64,000 nt of DNA from Cristatella mucedo (lineage: Eukaryota > Bryozoa > Phylactolaemata > Cristatellidae): positions 1,272,001 to 1,336,000 of the forward strand of contig WPIO01000083.1 in NCBI GenBank assembly GCA_009760855.2, in the 5' to 3' direction. Below are positions 1 through 27,915 of this stretch, one piece after another. Position 1 is the first letter of the stretch. Each line of letters opens with the position of its first letter. The notes under the pieces were generated by a model, which searched no databases, was not told the DNA's origin, and was given only the letters and a program-made list of their open reading frames with translations. The position numbers were made by a program, and so were the translations under genes.

Positions 1-449
1 TTCGCCCTACAAGCTCATAAATCGGCATTAGCGCATGAAAGTCGCCCCGCGTATTCAAATTGTCAGTGCTGCCATTGCTGCTCTTGGTTAGTGATGGCCC
101 ACTATTGTAAAGTCGCAGTGGATGAAATGAACCAAGAATTGGAGCGGTAAAGGAGGGAATTCTCGTACGGGCGAGTGGGTTAAAAACGCGGTCCTTCGCA
201 CGTGTGACTTGCTACAGGTTAAATCAAAATGAACACGCCGAAGTATTTTAAGCATTCCCTTTCGCAGCTGCTACGTTTAATCTCGCTGAGTCGTTTCTTT
301 CCGATGATAAACTGACTAATGTATTAGTGTTTTAGGTATTGACCACTGATATTTCCATTAGTTGCTGCCGACCTGAGGTGGCGTTTTACTTGTCGCTCGC
401 GTTATGAGGGGCTCCTTATTCAATTCTAGAAACCAATCAAAGATATGGT
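1..449. other. Upstream unassigned sequence
   Basis: No recognisable gene, RNA or repeat was seen here. Only short open frames occur. It lies upstream of a LINE fragment and the RYK start, so distal regulatory sequence is possible but not shown. Confidence 0.4.
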
Positions 450-897
450 TAATAATAATTATAATACTAATGTACTTGATAAAGCGCCCTCAGAGAACTT
501 AATCTCTTTTTAGGGGCTTTAAATTTGTTGCAAAGGGAAATGCAATTAAGTGGTAAGTAAAATCATGCTTGAAAAACAAACAAAATGAATAACATGGCTA
601 GGGGTGACATGCACAGGGTCAGCATGCAAATGTGGTTAGTGGCAGCATGCACAGTGTCAGCACGCATAAGCACGTGAAGGACGAATCATAGGGACCCACT
701 AAATGCTGTCCTAAATAGGTGTGTTTTTAAGTTCTTTTTAAATGTGGTCAGGTCAGGGGATGTTCTGACGCAGGTCGGGAGGGAGTTCCAGGCTTTGGGA
801 GCATACGAACTAAATGCCCGGTCTCCAAAGGATTTGAGGTTTGTACGAGGTATTTGTAGACTGTTGGATTCCGAAAAGCGGGTGGTACGGTGGTTCC
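450..897 (-). mobile_element. L2-like LINE 3' fragment
   Basis: The + strand opens with an AT-rich (TAA)n-like tract and a block matching the reverse complement of the LINE tail (GCGCCCTCAGAGAACTTAAT). It runs on through the 3' UTR, with repeated GCATGC motifs, into the end of the ORF. The C-terminal protein remnant (tail resembling SLAPKAWNSLP in better copies) is frameshifted. It is the same family as the copies at 24 kb and 58 kb. Confidence 0.75.
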
Positions 898-1335
898 TAA
901 AAAGTATCTTACGAAGACTGCATAGAATGACAATTAGTTATCTTGTTAACGTCGTCATGCTTGACTGACGATTTGCTAGTGGGACAATCCTCATTCGAAG
1001 TCATACGCATTGTCTTCACCATTTTCTCTTTACAGCTGTGAAAACCATTTGCTCCATATACAATCTGACAGTATTTTTAGGCCGGTGTAGAGATTGGTCG
1101 CTCCTAAGAAAATGCTGGCTGCCAAATGGAACGAAGCTTGGGAGACACTCTTGCGTGGGGGGGGAGGTGACAGTACCAGTACATACGCCCACTCTGTACT
1201 GAATTGACCTTGACCGAGGTTGGGGTCGGCAGGCTCGCTGTGTATCGAGCGCTCTTGTCTCCGCTGTCCCGCCGCGTTTTCTGTGAACTCCTATGGCTTG
1301 AGGAAAGAATATGATCGCGGCAAAGCGCGAAGAAA
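898..1335 (+). promoter_or_regulatory. Presumed RYK promoter and 5' UTR
   Basis: This is the sequence between an upstream LINE fragment and the first RYK ATG. I see no clear TATA box or initiator. A short G-run lies near 1157-1166. Two upstream ATGs precede the start codon: a two-codon frame at 1293 and a 27-codon frame at 1311-1394 that overlaps the RYK start out of frame. The transcription start cannot be placed from sequence alone. Confidence 0.3.
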
Positions 1336-17740
<16,405 letters not shown>

Positions 17741-18475
17741 CATCGGCAATACCACAACATATACTGGTGAATGTGCTCTGCTGACATGCTGCATTTGCTG
17801 CACGGATGTCTCTGCAGCTTGATGGAGCAAGGCTGTGGTTCGTGTGGCACAATATGAATAGATCAGATTGTGCAAGGCCGTGCCTCATGCCTGGCATAAG
17901 ATCGAAGCGTGCAATACATAGAATACACCAAGGCTGGTATCATTTATGGCAGAAGCCGTTTGGGTTTTTTCAAAGACTATGAACTTAACACTGGAATCTT
18001 GTACTCCGTGCCACTTCTGGTCTGAACATATTTGTATATGAAATAACCAAATTGTAGACCCATTTCTTTTATATTGGCTGTTAGCTGTTGAAGATCGTTA
18101 GCCATTGGAGTAGGATTTCTTGCTTGCTTGATGGCTCTTACCCATGCACGGTAGTGCAAGACTTTGCTCTGATCATCTTTATACTAGGTGCGTGGATTAT
18201 GTAGTGCATTAGGCTGTGGCTGTATTTTTGCTAGCCACATTTGTTTATAGTCTTTTTCTTCGCTTATATATTTTAATTTATGATCCGTCGGCAGTTGTGT
18301 TACTTTTCTGCTGTACTGCACGGTGCATTTGATTTGATCCATGCTGGTCTGTGCCTTTTTGCGATATACTTTTCATTGTAGTCAATGCGGGCAATATTGT
18401 GGCCAGCAATGTTTAGCTGGCTGCTAGAACGATGAAGCATTTTATGTTAATAAATAAATAGATGTATTCGTTATT
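17741..18475 (+). terminator. RYK 3' UTR with likely polyadenylation signal
   Basis: The first AATAAA after the stop codon is at 18449 (AATAAATAAATA), so a 3' UTR of about 730 bases is inferred. No intron or repeat was seen within it. Confidence 0.5.
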
Positions 18476-18661
18476 TGCACTTTAAAACAGTGCTTTATAT
18501 ATTTGAAGTTTAAGATCTGTACAGTTTGGTGCATGGATCTCCTTTTTATGAATTTGAGCTCTGCATCCCAAGTTTTACTACACCAAACAAGCGAGATATA
18601 TAAAGCAAATGGATTGTCATAATCCCCCACACACTCTCTCACACGCACGCGCACACACAGA

Positions 18662-18819
18662 GTCTGGTATACATAAACAACATACACATGCGCACACGAG
18701 TGCAGAATACACCCAGGATGCATGCCAAAATACACACACGGACTGGCATACATAAACAACGTACGCACGCGCACATGAGTGCAAAATGCACCCAGGATGC
18801 ACGCCAAAATACATACATA
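18662..18819 (+). repeat. 79-bp direct tandem duplication
   Basis: Two copies, starting at 18662 and 18741, share CATACATAAACAAC and CACCCAGGATGCA. They sit within CA-rich sequence and make the overlapping long open frames seen here, which are not genes. Confidence 0.8.
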
Positions 18820-19697
18820 CACACACACGCGAAACCCACCCATTCTAAGACCGCAGAGCTTTATATATTTCTGTGATGAAAAATTGTGTCGCATTCCGAC
18901 CTTATAGACCACAGCTAACTTGTGTACCGTAACACGTAAATCTGCTGCGATTAGGCACCTATCCAGCTGCAGTCTACTCAACTCTGCAGATAGATGACAA
19001 TGTTCAACTTGTCATTTCGAGTAGCGAACATTACGAATCTACGGTAGCAAAAATATTGACCACCTTGACAGGCGATGATATGCAGCTGGCAGAATAAGCA
19101 CAACTGGCGATTTTTTGCTTAGGATCAATGAATCCGGCAGTACCTCTAAGAAGTACTCACAGTGTCAGTTGCAGTTGCCGGCCGCTGAGCTTCTTGGTTG
19201 TACAGTTGGCTAACGATCTTGGATTAATTATGCATCTGGGTACAAATCGAGCCGCGCGACTAGTTTAGTACTTACACACTTCCTTGTCTTTAAAAAAATC
19301 TGTTTGACTCATTGTCACAAAACGGTGATCGATACTTTTACAATCCTTGTCTGTCTCTATCCCGTATGATTGAATAGAACATCAGCTTGAACGTGATTTA
19401 GACTTTGGGACATCTTTCGAGTTCACATTAATCTGGACTCTGAAATGTATAGTACTGGGAGGCAGTCCTGAGAGCTTATATATGAGTCACTAGCTTGTTT
19501 ATGACGGACTCTTCGCGGAAGCTCCTGTGGGAACCTGGTCAAATGGTGCAGTAACGATTCCACACAAAGAAGTGGCTGCCCCATGTATGGCTGACCCTGT
19601 TGTTCTTGGCTTGGCTCTTCTACATGGAGTCGTTCTTTCTGTGTCTGTCACTATCACATAGAGGTGCAGCCGTTCTTTTATTGCTGTATCGCTCGTC
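18820..19697. other. Unassigned intergenic sequence
   Basis: Nothing recognisable in either strand: no convincing exon, repeat or RNA. Confidence 0.4.
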
Positions 19698-19800
19698 ATT
19701 ATAATAATAAGACATTTGTATTGCACCCCAGAATAATTAAATCTCTTTCTAAGCACTTTAAATTTGCTGGAAAGAAAGCCTGTCAATCGGCTGGTCTTGA
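19698..19800 (-). mobile_element. L2-like LINE 3' tail
   Basis: ATAATAATAAGACATTTGTA, then AATTAAATCTCTTTCTAAGC and ACTTTAAATTTGCTGGAAAG: antisense tail only. Confidence 0.65.
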
Positions 19801-20009
19801 GAAAGCCGACAAACGCAAATTATATCTAATCTTCGCATCCTCATCGAATTTTTTTGGTGGAGCCTAAAGTTTCCAGTGCTATGTTTAGCTAACAAGAGTT
19901 CCTTTGTGACCTATCAATCCCCAGACAAGGCACCTTTAGTTGTTTTTAGCACACCGGCAGAAGGTCAAGAGCCTGCTTTTATAATAAGTAAACTTGTGCT
20001 ATTATAGAG

Positions 20010-20072
20010 CAAATAAAATAAATAAATACTAGCTGATTTAACAGCCTCTTTTGTATAGCGATAGGAGAGCAT
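20010..20072 (-). mobile_element. tRNA-derived SINE, family A, 3' end only
   Basis: AATAAAATAAATAAATACTA followed by GCTGATTTAACAGCCTCTT: the A-rich complement of the TTTA tail plus the 3' end of the SINE. Confidence 0.7.
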
Positions 20073-20182
20073 ACCCATGCTTTCATAGAAAGTGACGCTG
20101 ACTAGGCTTGGGTCGATTTGGAGTATCTACTTAGGAATATGCCATTTCCTTTTAACTTACTTAGCACCATCATTGTTTGTGG

Positions 20183-20346
20183 GACGTGATGGCCCACTAG
20201 GTAAAGCCGTTGCTCTTCACGACCGAGGTCCCTAAGTCGTGGATTCGAATCCTGCGCGAGGCGATCCTTGGTTGTCACTTCAAGCAGTGGCGATAACCTT
20301 TAAGGCTCTTCTGCCATTATGCAAAAGAGGCTGTTAAATCAGCTAG
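20183..20346 (+). mobile_element. tRNA-derived SINE, family A
   Basis: A box (TGATGGCCCACTAGGTAAAG), B box (GGATTCGAATCCTGC) and 3' end (GGCTGTTAAATCAGCTAG). It abuts the 3' side of the antisense LINE that follows. Confidence 0.85.
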
Positions 20347-20572
20347 TATGTTTTCTATTACTTGGCGCTTGCATTACTTAACTTGAAAAAAAAGAATAAA
20401 AACGTTGATGCAGTTCTATTTCGTCGTATCTGTCTAGCTGTCATCAATACCTGCAGCAAGGGAGTTGAGAGAATTTGACGTGCTGGAGGTTTGGGAGGGA
20501 TCAAAGCAAAGGTGCAATTGAATGTCATCTTCAAGAAGTGAAAGCCTATATTATCTGGCAATCATACCTGCA

Positions 20573-20594
20573 AGAGAGAGAGAGAGAGAGAGAG
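20573..20594 (+). repeat. (GA)n microsatellite inside LINE
   Basis: About 11 GA units interrupting the RT region of the LINE. Confidence 0.95.
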
Positions 20595-21947
20595 TATAAA
20601 CCATGAAAAGAACGGGACCAAGCACAGAGCCCAGAGGTACCCCATATTTTAGAGGTTCCTCGGGTGATCTTTGTCTATTCACATCAATACTCTGGAGTCT
20701 CCCACTGAGATAGCAATGCAGTGCCAGTGATGCCCAGGCGAGATGAGAGGTGCTCAAGAAGGACTTGGTGATCGATATTATCAAAAGCTGCCGAAAGATC
20801 GAGAAAAACAAGCAAAGAGACTACTCATGTCTGCATTCCTAAGTAGGTCATTATACACCCTAAGCAATGCTAACTCTGTGGAGTGATTAGCTCTAAAACC
20901 AGACTGGAACTTACTTGCAAGATTTCATTTTCAATATGTGAGTTCAGCTGGTCTGCCACGACTCGTTCTACTAGTGTCTTTGATAGGAATGCTAAAGGGG
21001 AGACTGGGCATAACTGCTCTCTTGGTCTAGTGCTGCTTTCTTGAGTAGTGGCCTGTCTAGAACCTTTTTGAAAGGTGCTGGGAAATGACATGAGGCTAAT
21101 GACATATTTATTGTGTTAGTTATGCATGGCAGCAGCAGATCAATTCATTGTAGAAGCAGGACAGTAGGAATAGGCTCCAGAGGACTAGTTGTCTTCCTTG
21201 ATTGGGATATGAACTTCAGGACGATGTCACTAGTGATCTCTTTGAATGTAGACATTGTGGTGATGAATGGAATTGAATTACAGGATTCTAGGGAGAATGC
21301 TGCCATCTTAGGGACGGACTCCTTGATCTTGTCTATCTTGTTGACAAAGAAGCTTGTGAAGCGATCAGCTAGATCGTCACAGGGATCACTAGGTAAGGAG
21401 CTAACGTGGGAGCAGTTAAGGAGATGGTTGATAGCCATCAACATTTTTGGATTGTACATCTGTGATTCAACAACGTTTTTATAGAAGCTAGACTTGACCT
21501 TTGCTAGGATCGATTGGTACGATCTACAGTAGTCCTATGCCTGTCGATGGATAGTCAGTCCTGATCTTGTGTATGCTTTTTCTAGCTTGTTTAGTAGACC
21601 TAGCTAGTTTAATGTCTCTGGTTAACCAAATGCCGTCTGGGTGAGGTCACACAGTGAGCTTAGTCAGAGGTGCAAACTCATCGGGCATGTCAGCTAGTAT
21701 CATGTGGTAGCAACCTACCAATGATGACAGGTCGGAAGAGGGATTGAGCAGCAGGGGCATGATATTGTGAAGCAGATATTCTCGCACGAACAGCATTGAT
21801 GGCAAGGGTCTTGAGGTTTCGCGATTCATAGGTGATTTTGTATGAGGAGGAGAGACGAGACTAGTTGTACACTGAATGAGATCTGCATGTGGTCAGATAA
21901 GCAGAATTTGGTAATGATTACGTATAATATATAATTCATTAAAAAAT

Positions 21948-22076
21948 ATATGTAATTCGTTTGTATAGCGCCCCAAGAGAACTTATTCTCTATTCAGGCG
22001 CTTAACATATGCCTCAGGGCTCGAGCCTACGACCTCAGCCAGATCTTGGTCGGGGCGAGCACCTTAACCGCTATGT
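21948..22076 (-). mobile_element. tRNA-derived SINE, family B, inserted in LINE
   Basis: Antisense copy: AATTCGTTTGTATAGCGCCC, B-box complement GGGCTCGAGCCTACGACC, then GGGGCGAGCACCTTAACCGC. It splits the endonuclease end from the linker region of the LINE. Confidence 0.85.
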
Positions 22077-22460
22077 ATAATGATATAATAATTGGTGATA
22101 ATATTGACTTCTGGGGGTGCTTTATCAAATGTATTATTGTTATTATGTGAGAAAATGTGGTCGAGGACCCTTGATGTGAGTAGGGCCATGCACATGAGCC
22201 ACAAGAGACAGGAGTGCACGAAGTTCGGTGCTGAAGGCGTCAGATAAGTTCTTGCACACAGAATCGAAATGAGATCAGAGAAATCTGAGATAAAGGAGGA
22301 CTTGGTACCTGGTGGGTGATAGGCTATTTCGGGTGAAATCAAGACAAGATGGAGGGGAGGGAGAACGTGGTGAGCGACCTGAGACAATGCTAGTAATACC
22401 AAACGAGCGCCCTCTCAGCTCGCAGCCCCGGTTCCCGAGGTGGCTCCGGGTCGCTTTTCA

Positions 22461-23830
22461 TTTGTTAATGCACAATTCACGGATCTTAGCAACAGCACTA
22501 ACATCTAGAAATGCATTATAACTACGATAACGGAGCGATAATAGGTATGCACGATCCTAACTAATATGTAGGATACTAGCTGCCGGCATATCTAACGCCG
22601 TGGCCGCGCGGCAGACCTAGCAACCCAAAGGGATAAGCGTTTAGATGTCCATAGGCACGTTATTTCTTATGCGCTATGGTCAAACAATAATCAGATAAGC
22701 TTTAAACAAGTCTTAGCTGTATCAGCTTTGGTATACGATGTTCCTAAGAATTTCGGCTTTTGGAAGAGAATCCTGCAACGAGGACAAGAAATGTTATTAG
22801 CGTTTGGTATTGGGAGGCGAGAATTGTACGTTTAGTAAATTTGAGGATCTTAATCAATGAAGTTTCCACTCTAGTTAATAAGTTCAATTTAAAAAAGGTA
22901 CGGAGGATCGCATACGAAAATGCGTATATTTAAGACGTGTCAGTTAAGCCTCGGACAGCGGCGGTTCGACGATGGTAGGGCCCAAGCTCCTGGACCAAAA
23001 AAAATGCTTTATTAGAAATTTGGGAAGAGAGCACCGTCGAGCCTATCTATAGCGTTAGTAATTGATTTCGCACTTAATCGCGTGCACGCATGAAAGTTTT
23101 TGAATAATTAAGGTGAAAATAAAAACAACTGTGAAGGAAGTGTGCAATGATTTGGAATATGCGACTTAATCGTGGCAAATAGGACGCTAAACCTTCGTTT
23201 CGCCATACGCTCGCATAAGGTTGGTTAAGGAGCGCTAGCCATAAAGTTTATGGCACTGATTGGGCAACTCGCACTAGTTGGGAACAACTGGGCGCTATAG
23301 CAAAGGCGCTGCCGCTGAATTTGATGCCTGTGACAACTTAGAATAGTTACCGATGTGCACTTCTTGGTGCGGCGCACAGGAACGCCAAAATGCAACCGCT
23401 TACGCTTTTGAGCCAGAATCTTCGAAAGATCTGCTGTATTAGAGATCTACGCGCTTCACTGGTCTCCGGATAATGACACGCCTGCTGTTCCAAACAGTTT
23501 CTCTTTCGACGGGTAAACTGATGAGGCTTCAAGCCGGCTCACTGAAGGAAGACGCTGAGCTCGACGGCTCCGAAATGGGGGAGTCGCCGACGCTTTAGAG
23601 GGGTTAATGAGTCCCACTGGGGCAATGCGCCTACGGGTTACGAGCGTTTCAGAGGCGAGCTCTGTCGATAGGGTGGACCTAAGAAGAGGCCGCCGAGCGG
23701 CCTAGTTTCAGCGTCATTCGTCGCCGTCTTAACATCTTCGTACTTCTTTGTCGAGGCTTCGAGAAAGCATCGCCGACGGCCTTTGCATGCTGATCGTGTG
23801 CCGCGTCGCCTCTAACCATGCCATGCTTTT
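22461..23830. other. Unassigned intergenic sequence
   Basis: No gene, RNA or known repeat recognised. The base composition looks mixed and no open frame is convincing. Confidence 0.4.
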
Positions 23831-23834
23831 TTGA

Positions 23835-23945
23835 CATTGAGCATGCTACCGACCACTAACCCTTTGACCATACTCCTTTACAGCAGATGTAAAGTGCCTA
23901 GAAAGAGATTACGTTGTCTGATGGCGCTATACAAATATATTATTT
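23835..23945 (+). mobile_element. L2-like LINE 3' tail
   Basis: CAGATGTAAAGTGCCTAGAA, then AGAGATTACGTTGTCTGATG and GCGCTATACAAATATATTAT. It belongs to the tail subtype ending CTATACAAAT. Confidence 0.75.
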
Positions 23946-23947
23946 TA

Positions 23948-24385
23948 CTATCGTACCACCCGCTTCTCGGAATCTTACAGTTTACCAGTACCTCGTACAA
24001 ACCTCAAATCCTTTGGAGACTGAGCATTTAGTTCGTGCGCTCCCAAAGCCCGGAACTCACTCCCGACTTGCGTCACAACATCCCCCGACTTGACCACATT
24101 TAAAAAGGACACCTATTTAGGACAGTATTTAGTGGGTCCCTGTGATTCGTCCTTTATGTGCTTATGCGTGCTGACACTGTGCATGCTGCCACTGACCTCA
24201 CTTGCATGCTGACCTTGTGCATGTCACCCCTGACCACGTTATTCATGTTGTTTATCAAGCATGATATTTCTCACCATTCAATCGCATTTCCTTTTGAAGC
24301 AATGTAAAACGCGTAGAAAGAGATTGAGTTATCTGAAGGTGCTTTATCAAGTGTATTATTATTATTACCATTATTATTACCATTC
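23948..24385 (+). mobile_element. L2-like LINE 3' fragment
   Basis: Starts inside the C-terminal coding part (TCGTACCACCCGCTTCTCGG) and continues through the GCATGC-rich 3' UTR to GGTGCTTTATCAAGTGTATT and (ATT)n. It belongs to the tail subtype ending TTATCAAGTG and lies in tandem behind another LINE tail. Confidence 0.78.
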
Positions 24386-24607
24386 CTCCGTCGCCCTATC
24401 CGCCTGCGTTCCAGCGGCGAGTCAGTCTCTTGGGGTGGGGCTACAGCTTTTCCAGAGCCTTCCGCGCACGGACTGGATAGTAGCGCGCACGTGTTTAAAA
24501 TTAGCTCCAAAGGCTGCCGAACGGGCGCGAGCTGCGACCAACAACCGCAGCGCCCAACGATCTCAACGTCGGCCTTTACAGCGGGCCCTTTCCCCCGTTG
24601 CTCACTG

Positions 24608-24685
24608 CAAGTGAAGAGGTGGCGATAGCCGTCGTCAAGGCTCTTCTGCCGCCATACAAATGAGACTGTTACGTCAGCGGCTAGC
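24608..24685 (+). mobile_element. tRNA-derived SINE, family A, 3' part
   Basis: ACTGCAAGTGAAGAGGTGGC, then AGGCTCTTCTGCCGCCATAC and ACGTCAGCGGCTAG: the 3' half of the element in sense. Confidence 0.6.
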
Positions 24686-24934
24686 CAGTTTTCGTTACTC
24701 GCGGTCGGTCGCCTCGGCCCGACGCGGCGGGCGGGCGGGCGCTGGGGGGGGGGGTGAAATGGCGCGAGTGAAGTGTCTTCTTCGCGCTAAGCTGCCGAGT
24801 ACCTAATTAAATACTTGCAGGTGCGCGACTTCCCGTTGACAACCGGTGGTTGCCGCAAAAATGCATCGAGAATCCTTCGAGCGCCGCCACCGGTCGCGAT
24901 TACTCGCGCGCGAGTCGAGCGTCGGACGCGCGCC

Positions 24935-24978
24935 CCGCGGTCGCCGGCCGCTGCTGACGTAGCGGCCGGCGACCGCGG
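24935..24978. repeat. Perfect 18-bp inverted repeat (hairpin)
   Basis: Arms CCGCGGTCGCCGGCCGCT (24935-24952) and its exact reverse complement (24961-24978) flank an 8-base loop (GCTGACGT). After one mismatch three more base pairs are possible. Confidence 0.97.
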
Positions 24979-25182
24979 CGCGGCGTTTTACTTGCGATTG
25001 CGTAGAAAGTCAGCCATTCGTGCAATGCGGCGCCAGGATTCGGCCTCGAGAGCGCGAAAGTGGAAACTCTTAAGGCTGCCGAAACTGTACCGCTCATAGT
25101 CGGCTGCCAAAAGGACGGCTGCTGTACGACGGCCGTCATGACGACTAGGCCCTATCTGTAAAGCTACTGGACCGGTAGATTA

Positions 25183-25262
25183 CCGTAATAGTAATAATAA
25201 TAATAATACATTTGACAAAGCGCACTCGGAGAGCTCAATCTCTTTCTGGGCGCTTTACCGCG
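25183..25262 (-). mobile_element. L2-like LINE 3' tail
   Basis: AATAATAATAATACATTTGA, then CACTCGGAGAGCTCAATCTC and TTTCTGGGCGCTTTACC: antisense tail of about 80 bases. Confidence 0.7.
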
Positions 25263-27654
25263 AAGTTGCTCCCCCCTCGAAGCGTAATCTGTTCTGTACG
25301 CCGTGCCGCGGCAGACGGCGTTCGGAGGACTTGTTCGACTTGAGGACGTTCGAACTTGCGGAATTAAAATGGAACTTTTTTTACAATATCGCACCGCAGC
25401 TAGAGCAAGAAAGCGACGTCTATAAGGCCACGACGCCCGCCGTTCCGTTGTTGCCAGTGAATTGGGCGCTTTCGGAAAAACGTGTAAGTCTGCTCTCGGC
25501 TTATTAAGTGGTGCGGACAGCAAATTAGCCCTAGCGGCGCACTCCGATGGCTTCGGTTACGTCCTATTGAGGTCGAGGTTTAGTCCTTCTGAGAACCTTC
25601 TTGTGCGGTAGTTGTTTTAAGCACAGCTCTGTTAATTTATTCGCAGAGAACTGAGAACTCTTCGGTGGAGCAGACTAGCTAGCTCTCCTTCGTAAATGAG
25701 TGCAACTACTGCAGCAAATTGCACACGGTCCACAGGTAAATCCCATTTCCGACTACCTCTCCTACCTTGACGTATACACGAGACTCAGGCCAATGGTGGC
25801 TGAGTTTACGACGGTGCACAGAATTTGGCTTCACAGTACTGGATCTCGCTGCACATTTGATTTAATTAATTACCTTGTATATTTGTGACAAAGATTAGGG
25901 GAATCCGGTACAATCCCCAAGACACCGTTCGTCCTAGTTATGCAGCCACTAGATGCGTAGCGGTCTTGGGACTAGCCTCGGAGGGACTTCATAATAGAAT
26001 CGCGTTCGCCGACAGCGACAGGGTTAACTAAATACTAGTACCAGAGGACCATAGACATAACACACTGAGGAAGGATGAGGCATGACAAAAGTGCTTTTGG
26101 CCGCGGAAGTAACCGGCCGCATTTTCCAGGAACGCAAGCACCCAATCGCTCAAGAGGCGAGTGGCTACGAGATGGGGGAGGGGCAACTACTTGCAAAGCT
26201 GCGCGTCTGACCGTGCCGAGAGCACCGGTCGAGCTGCTACTGGCCAGCGTGCTATCCCTTCCCCTCACTCTCTCCCAAGTCAAAGGGCAGGCTTGATCCA
26301 GCTGGTGTCTCTCAGCTGGTGCCGCAACGCCTATCGGCAGCCCGGGCTAGTGGACCGTCACGCCGAACGTATTTATCCTCAGTTGATCGAACGAGAGAAA
26401 GTGCTGCCTAGCCGCAGGGTGCTGAAAGCTAAGGATTCAGCGTGGCTGCTCTATGGGAGGCATGGGTGCTAGCGCCCGAAGGACACCGGACGGCAGAGCA
26501 ATAAAAAGTGTACGGTCAGGTTAGCCATGGATGCAAATGACCGCGGGTATCGAGCTTTGTCGTGAAATTACTTGGCAGTCGGATGAAATAAATGAAAGAT
26601 GTCAATTCAACCGCGATGCGAAATCGCGAGAATTCGCGGTTAGTCAGTGCCCTGTCGCGTCTGAAAACGGATGCCCGTTACATTCTGTGAGGCGGAGGAA
26701 ATGACTTTGCAAGCGCCGGTTGCTTTCGATCGTGCGCTTAGCCAGGAATGTGTCAGGGGCGCTAAAATGGCTAATTAATTAGGTCTCAACGATAGTGACT
26801 TCCAACTTGACCAAAACGATAGCCCCCTATGGAGGCAGGCCGTGAACGCGCGCGCGCGCGGCATTCCAGAACCTTTTAGCCGTATCTAAAAAGAAAACGG
26901 CCGCCCTCGACTAGAATTGCGATCCTTCAACAGCCTCCGTGCCGGAACGAGGCGCGCAGCTTCCGTAAATCGCCCGCAGGATCGATATGTTGGATCGCTT
27001 TTAAAAGCTGGCGTGTAGCCTCACTTCCATCGGCATCCCCTCCTACTGCCTGCCCTGCTGCTGCTGCTGCTGCCTGTACTTGCCGCAGCATTTAGAGAGT
27101 AGAAATGCGATCGGCTCCGTACGAATTTGAGATGGCTAGACGGTGTAGCCGCTAACTCGAGTAGCATCGAGTGGCGCAGGGCCGTAGGCCGTATTAAAAC
27201 GGGAGCTTTGGTGGATTTTCTCCTCAGCCGCTCACTTTCACTCAAAAACCGCCGGCTGCGAGTCTGCATGCGAAAAAGCTGTAGTCGCACAAACACTAGC
27301 TTTCGCAATAAGCTAGAATTTTTTTTACTGCGTCTTTGGTCTTAGAAGAACCGTGTTTTCTCCGTGTTTTATGCCTACACACGGACGCGTGCGCACATTT
27401 CGCGGAACCTTTAGCATCCTAGCACGAGACCTCTAGGATCCTAGTGTGTTGCGCAACTACTCGTCATTCTTCGATCGAACGGAATCAACTCCGCCGACGA
27501 CCCGACCGCGACCAGCGTACGAGTTCAAGGTAAAGGCCACCGCCAAAGCCCGGCTAAGCAGGTTAAGGCCGTAGTCGTACCTCGAGATTCTGGCGGTGCC
27601 TTTGCCGTCGTTCGTCGCGACAGTCTGCGACGTGGACCGCACTGGCTGATGCTT
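25263..27654. other. Unassigned, partly CpG-rich sequence
   Basis: It contains an alternating CG run at 26848-26859 and many CG dinucleotides. Open frames are short and none was recognised. Confidence 0.4.
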
Positions 27655-27748
27655 CCTCTGCAGCAGATGTAGTGCCTAGTGTGCGTGTGCGTGCGCGCGT
27701 GTGTGTGTGAGAGAGATTAAATTCTCTGGAGGCGCTATGCAAATATAT
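27655..27748 (+). mobile_element. L2-like LINE 3' tail with internal TG/CG expansion
   Basis: GCAGCAGATGTAGTGCCTAG followed by a TGTGCGTGCGCGCG-type stretch and then GAGAGATTAAATTCTCTGGA and GGCGCTATGCAAATATATTA. The dinucleotide run has expanded inside the tail. Confidence 0.7.
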
Positions 27749-27915
27749 TAATAATAATACACTTAATAAAGTGCCCTCAGAACTCAATCTCTTTCTAGGC
27801 GCTTTACATTTGCTGCAAAGGAAATACGATCGAATGGTGAGTGGTGTCATGCTCGATAAACAACATGAAGAACACGGTTAGGGGTGACATGCACTGGGTC
27901 AGCATGCAAGTGGTG
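27749..27915 (-). mobile_element. L2-like LINE 3' tail, tail-to-tail with previous copy
   Basis: AATAATACACTTAATAAAGT, then CTCAATCTCTTTCTAGGCGC and the start of the 3' UTR. Its tail meets the preceding sense tail. Confidence 0.75.

Larger units (their letters stand above)
20347..22460 (-). mobile_element. L2-like LINE, longest copy (EN remnant plus RT)
   Basis: Antisense. From right to left: an endonuclease C-terminal remnant near 22060-22400 (a frame resembling HVHGPTHIKG), the linker DLADRFTSFFVNKIDKIKE (21145-21459), N-terminal RT motifs (LAFLSKTLVERVVADQLN, 20870-21091) and core RT (20551-20811). It carries frameshifts, a (GA)n insertion at 20573-20594 and a family B SINE at 21948-22076. 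It is not functional. Confidence 0.85.
24386..25182. other. CpG-rich segment, part 1
   Basis: Visible excess of CG dinucleotides and G/C runs (e.g. GACGCGGCGGGCGGGCGGGC), including a strong hairpin at 24935-24978 and a family A SINE 3' end at 24608-24685. It could be an unmethylated promoter region. No exon could be assigned. Confidence 0.4.

Noticed and set aside
18442-18981. 179-codon minus-strand frame
   Set aside because: Created by the 79-bp duplication in CA-rich DNA and overlapping the RYK 3' end; no recognisable domain.
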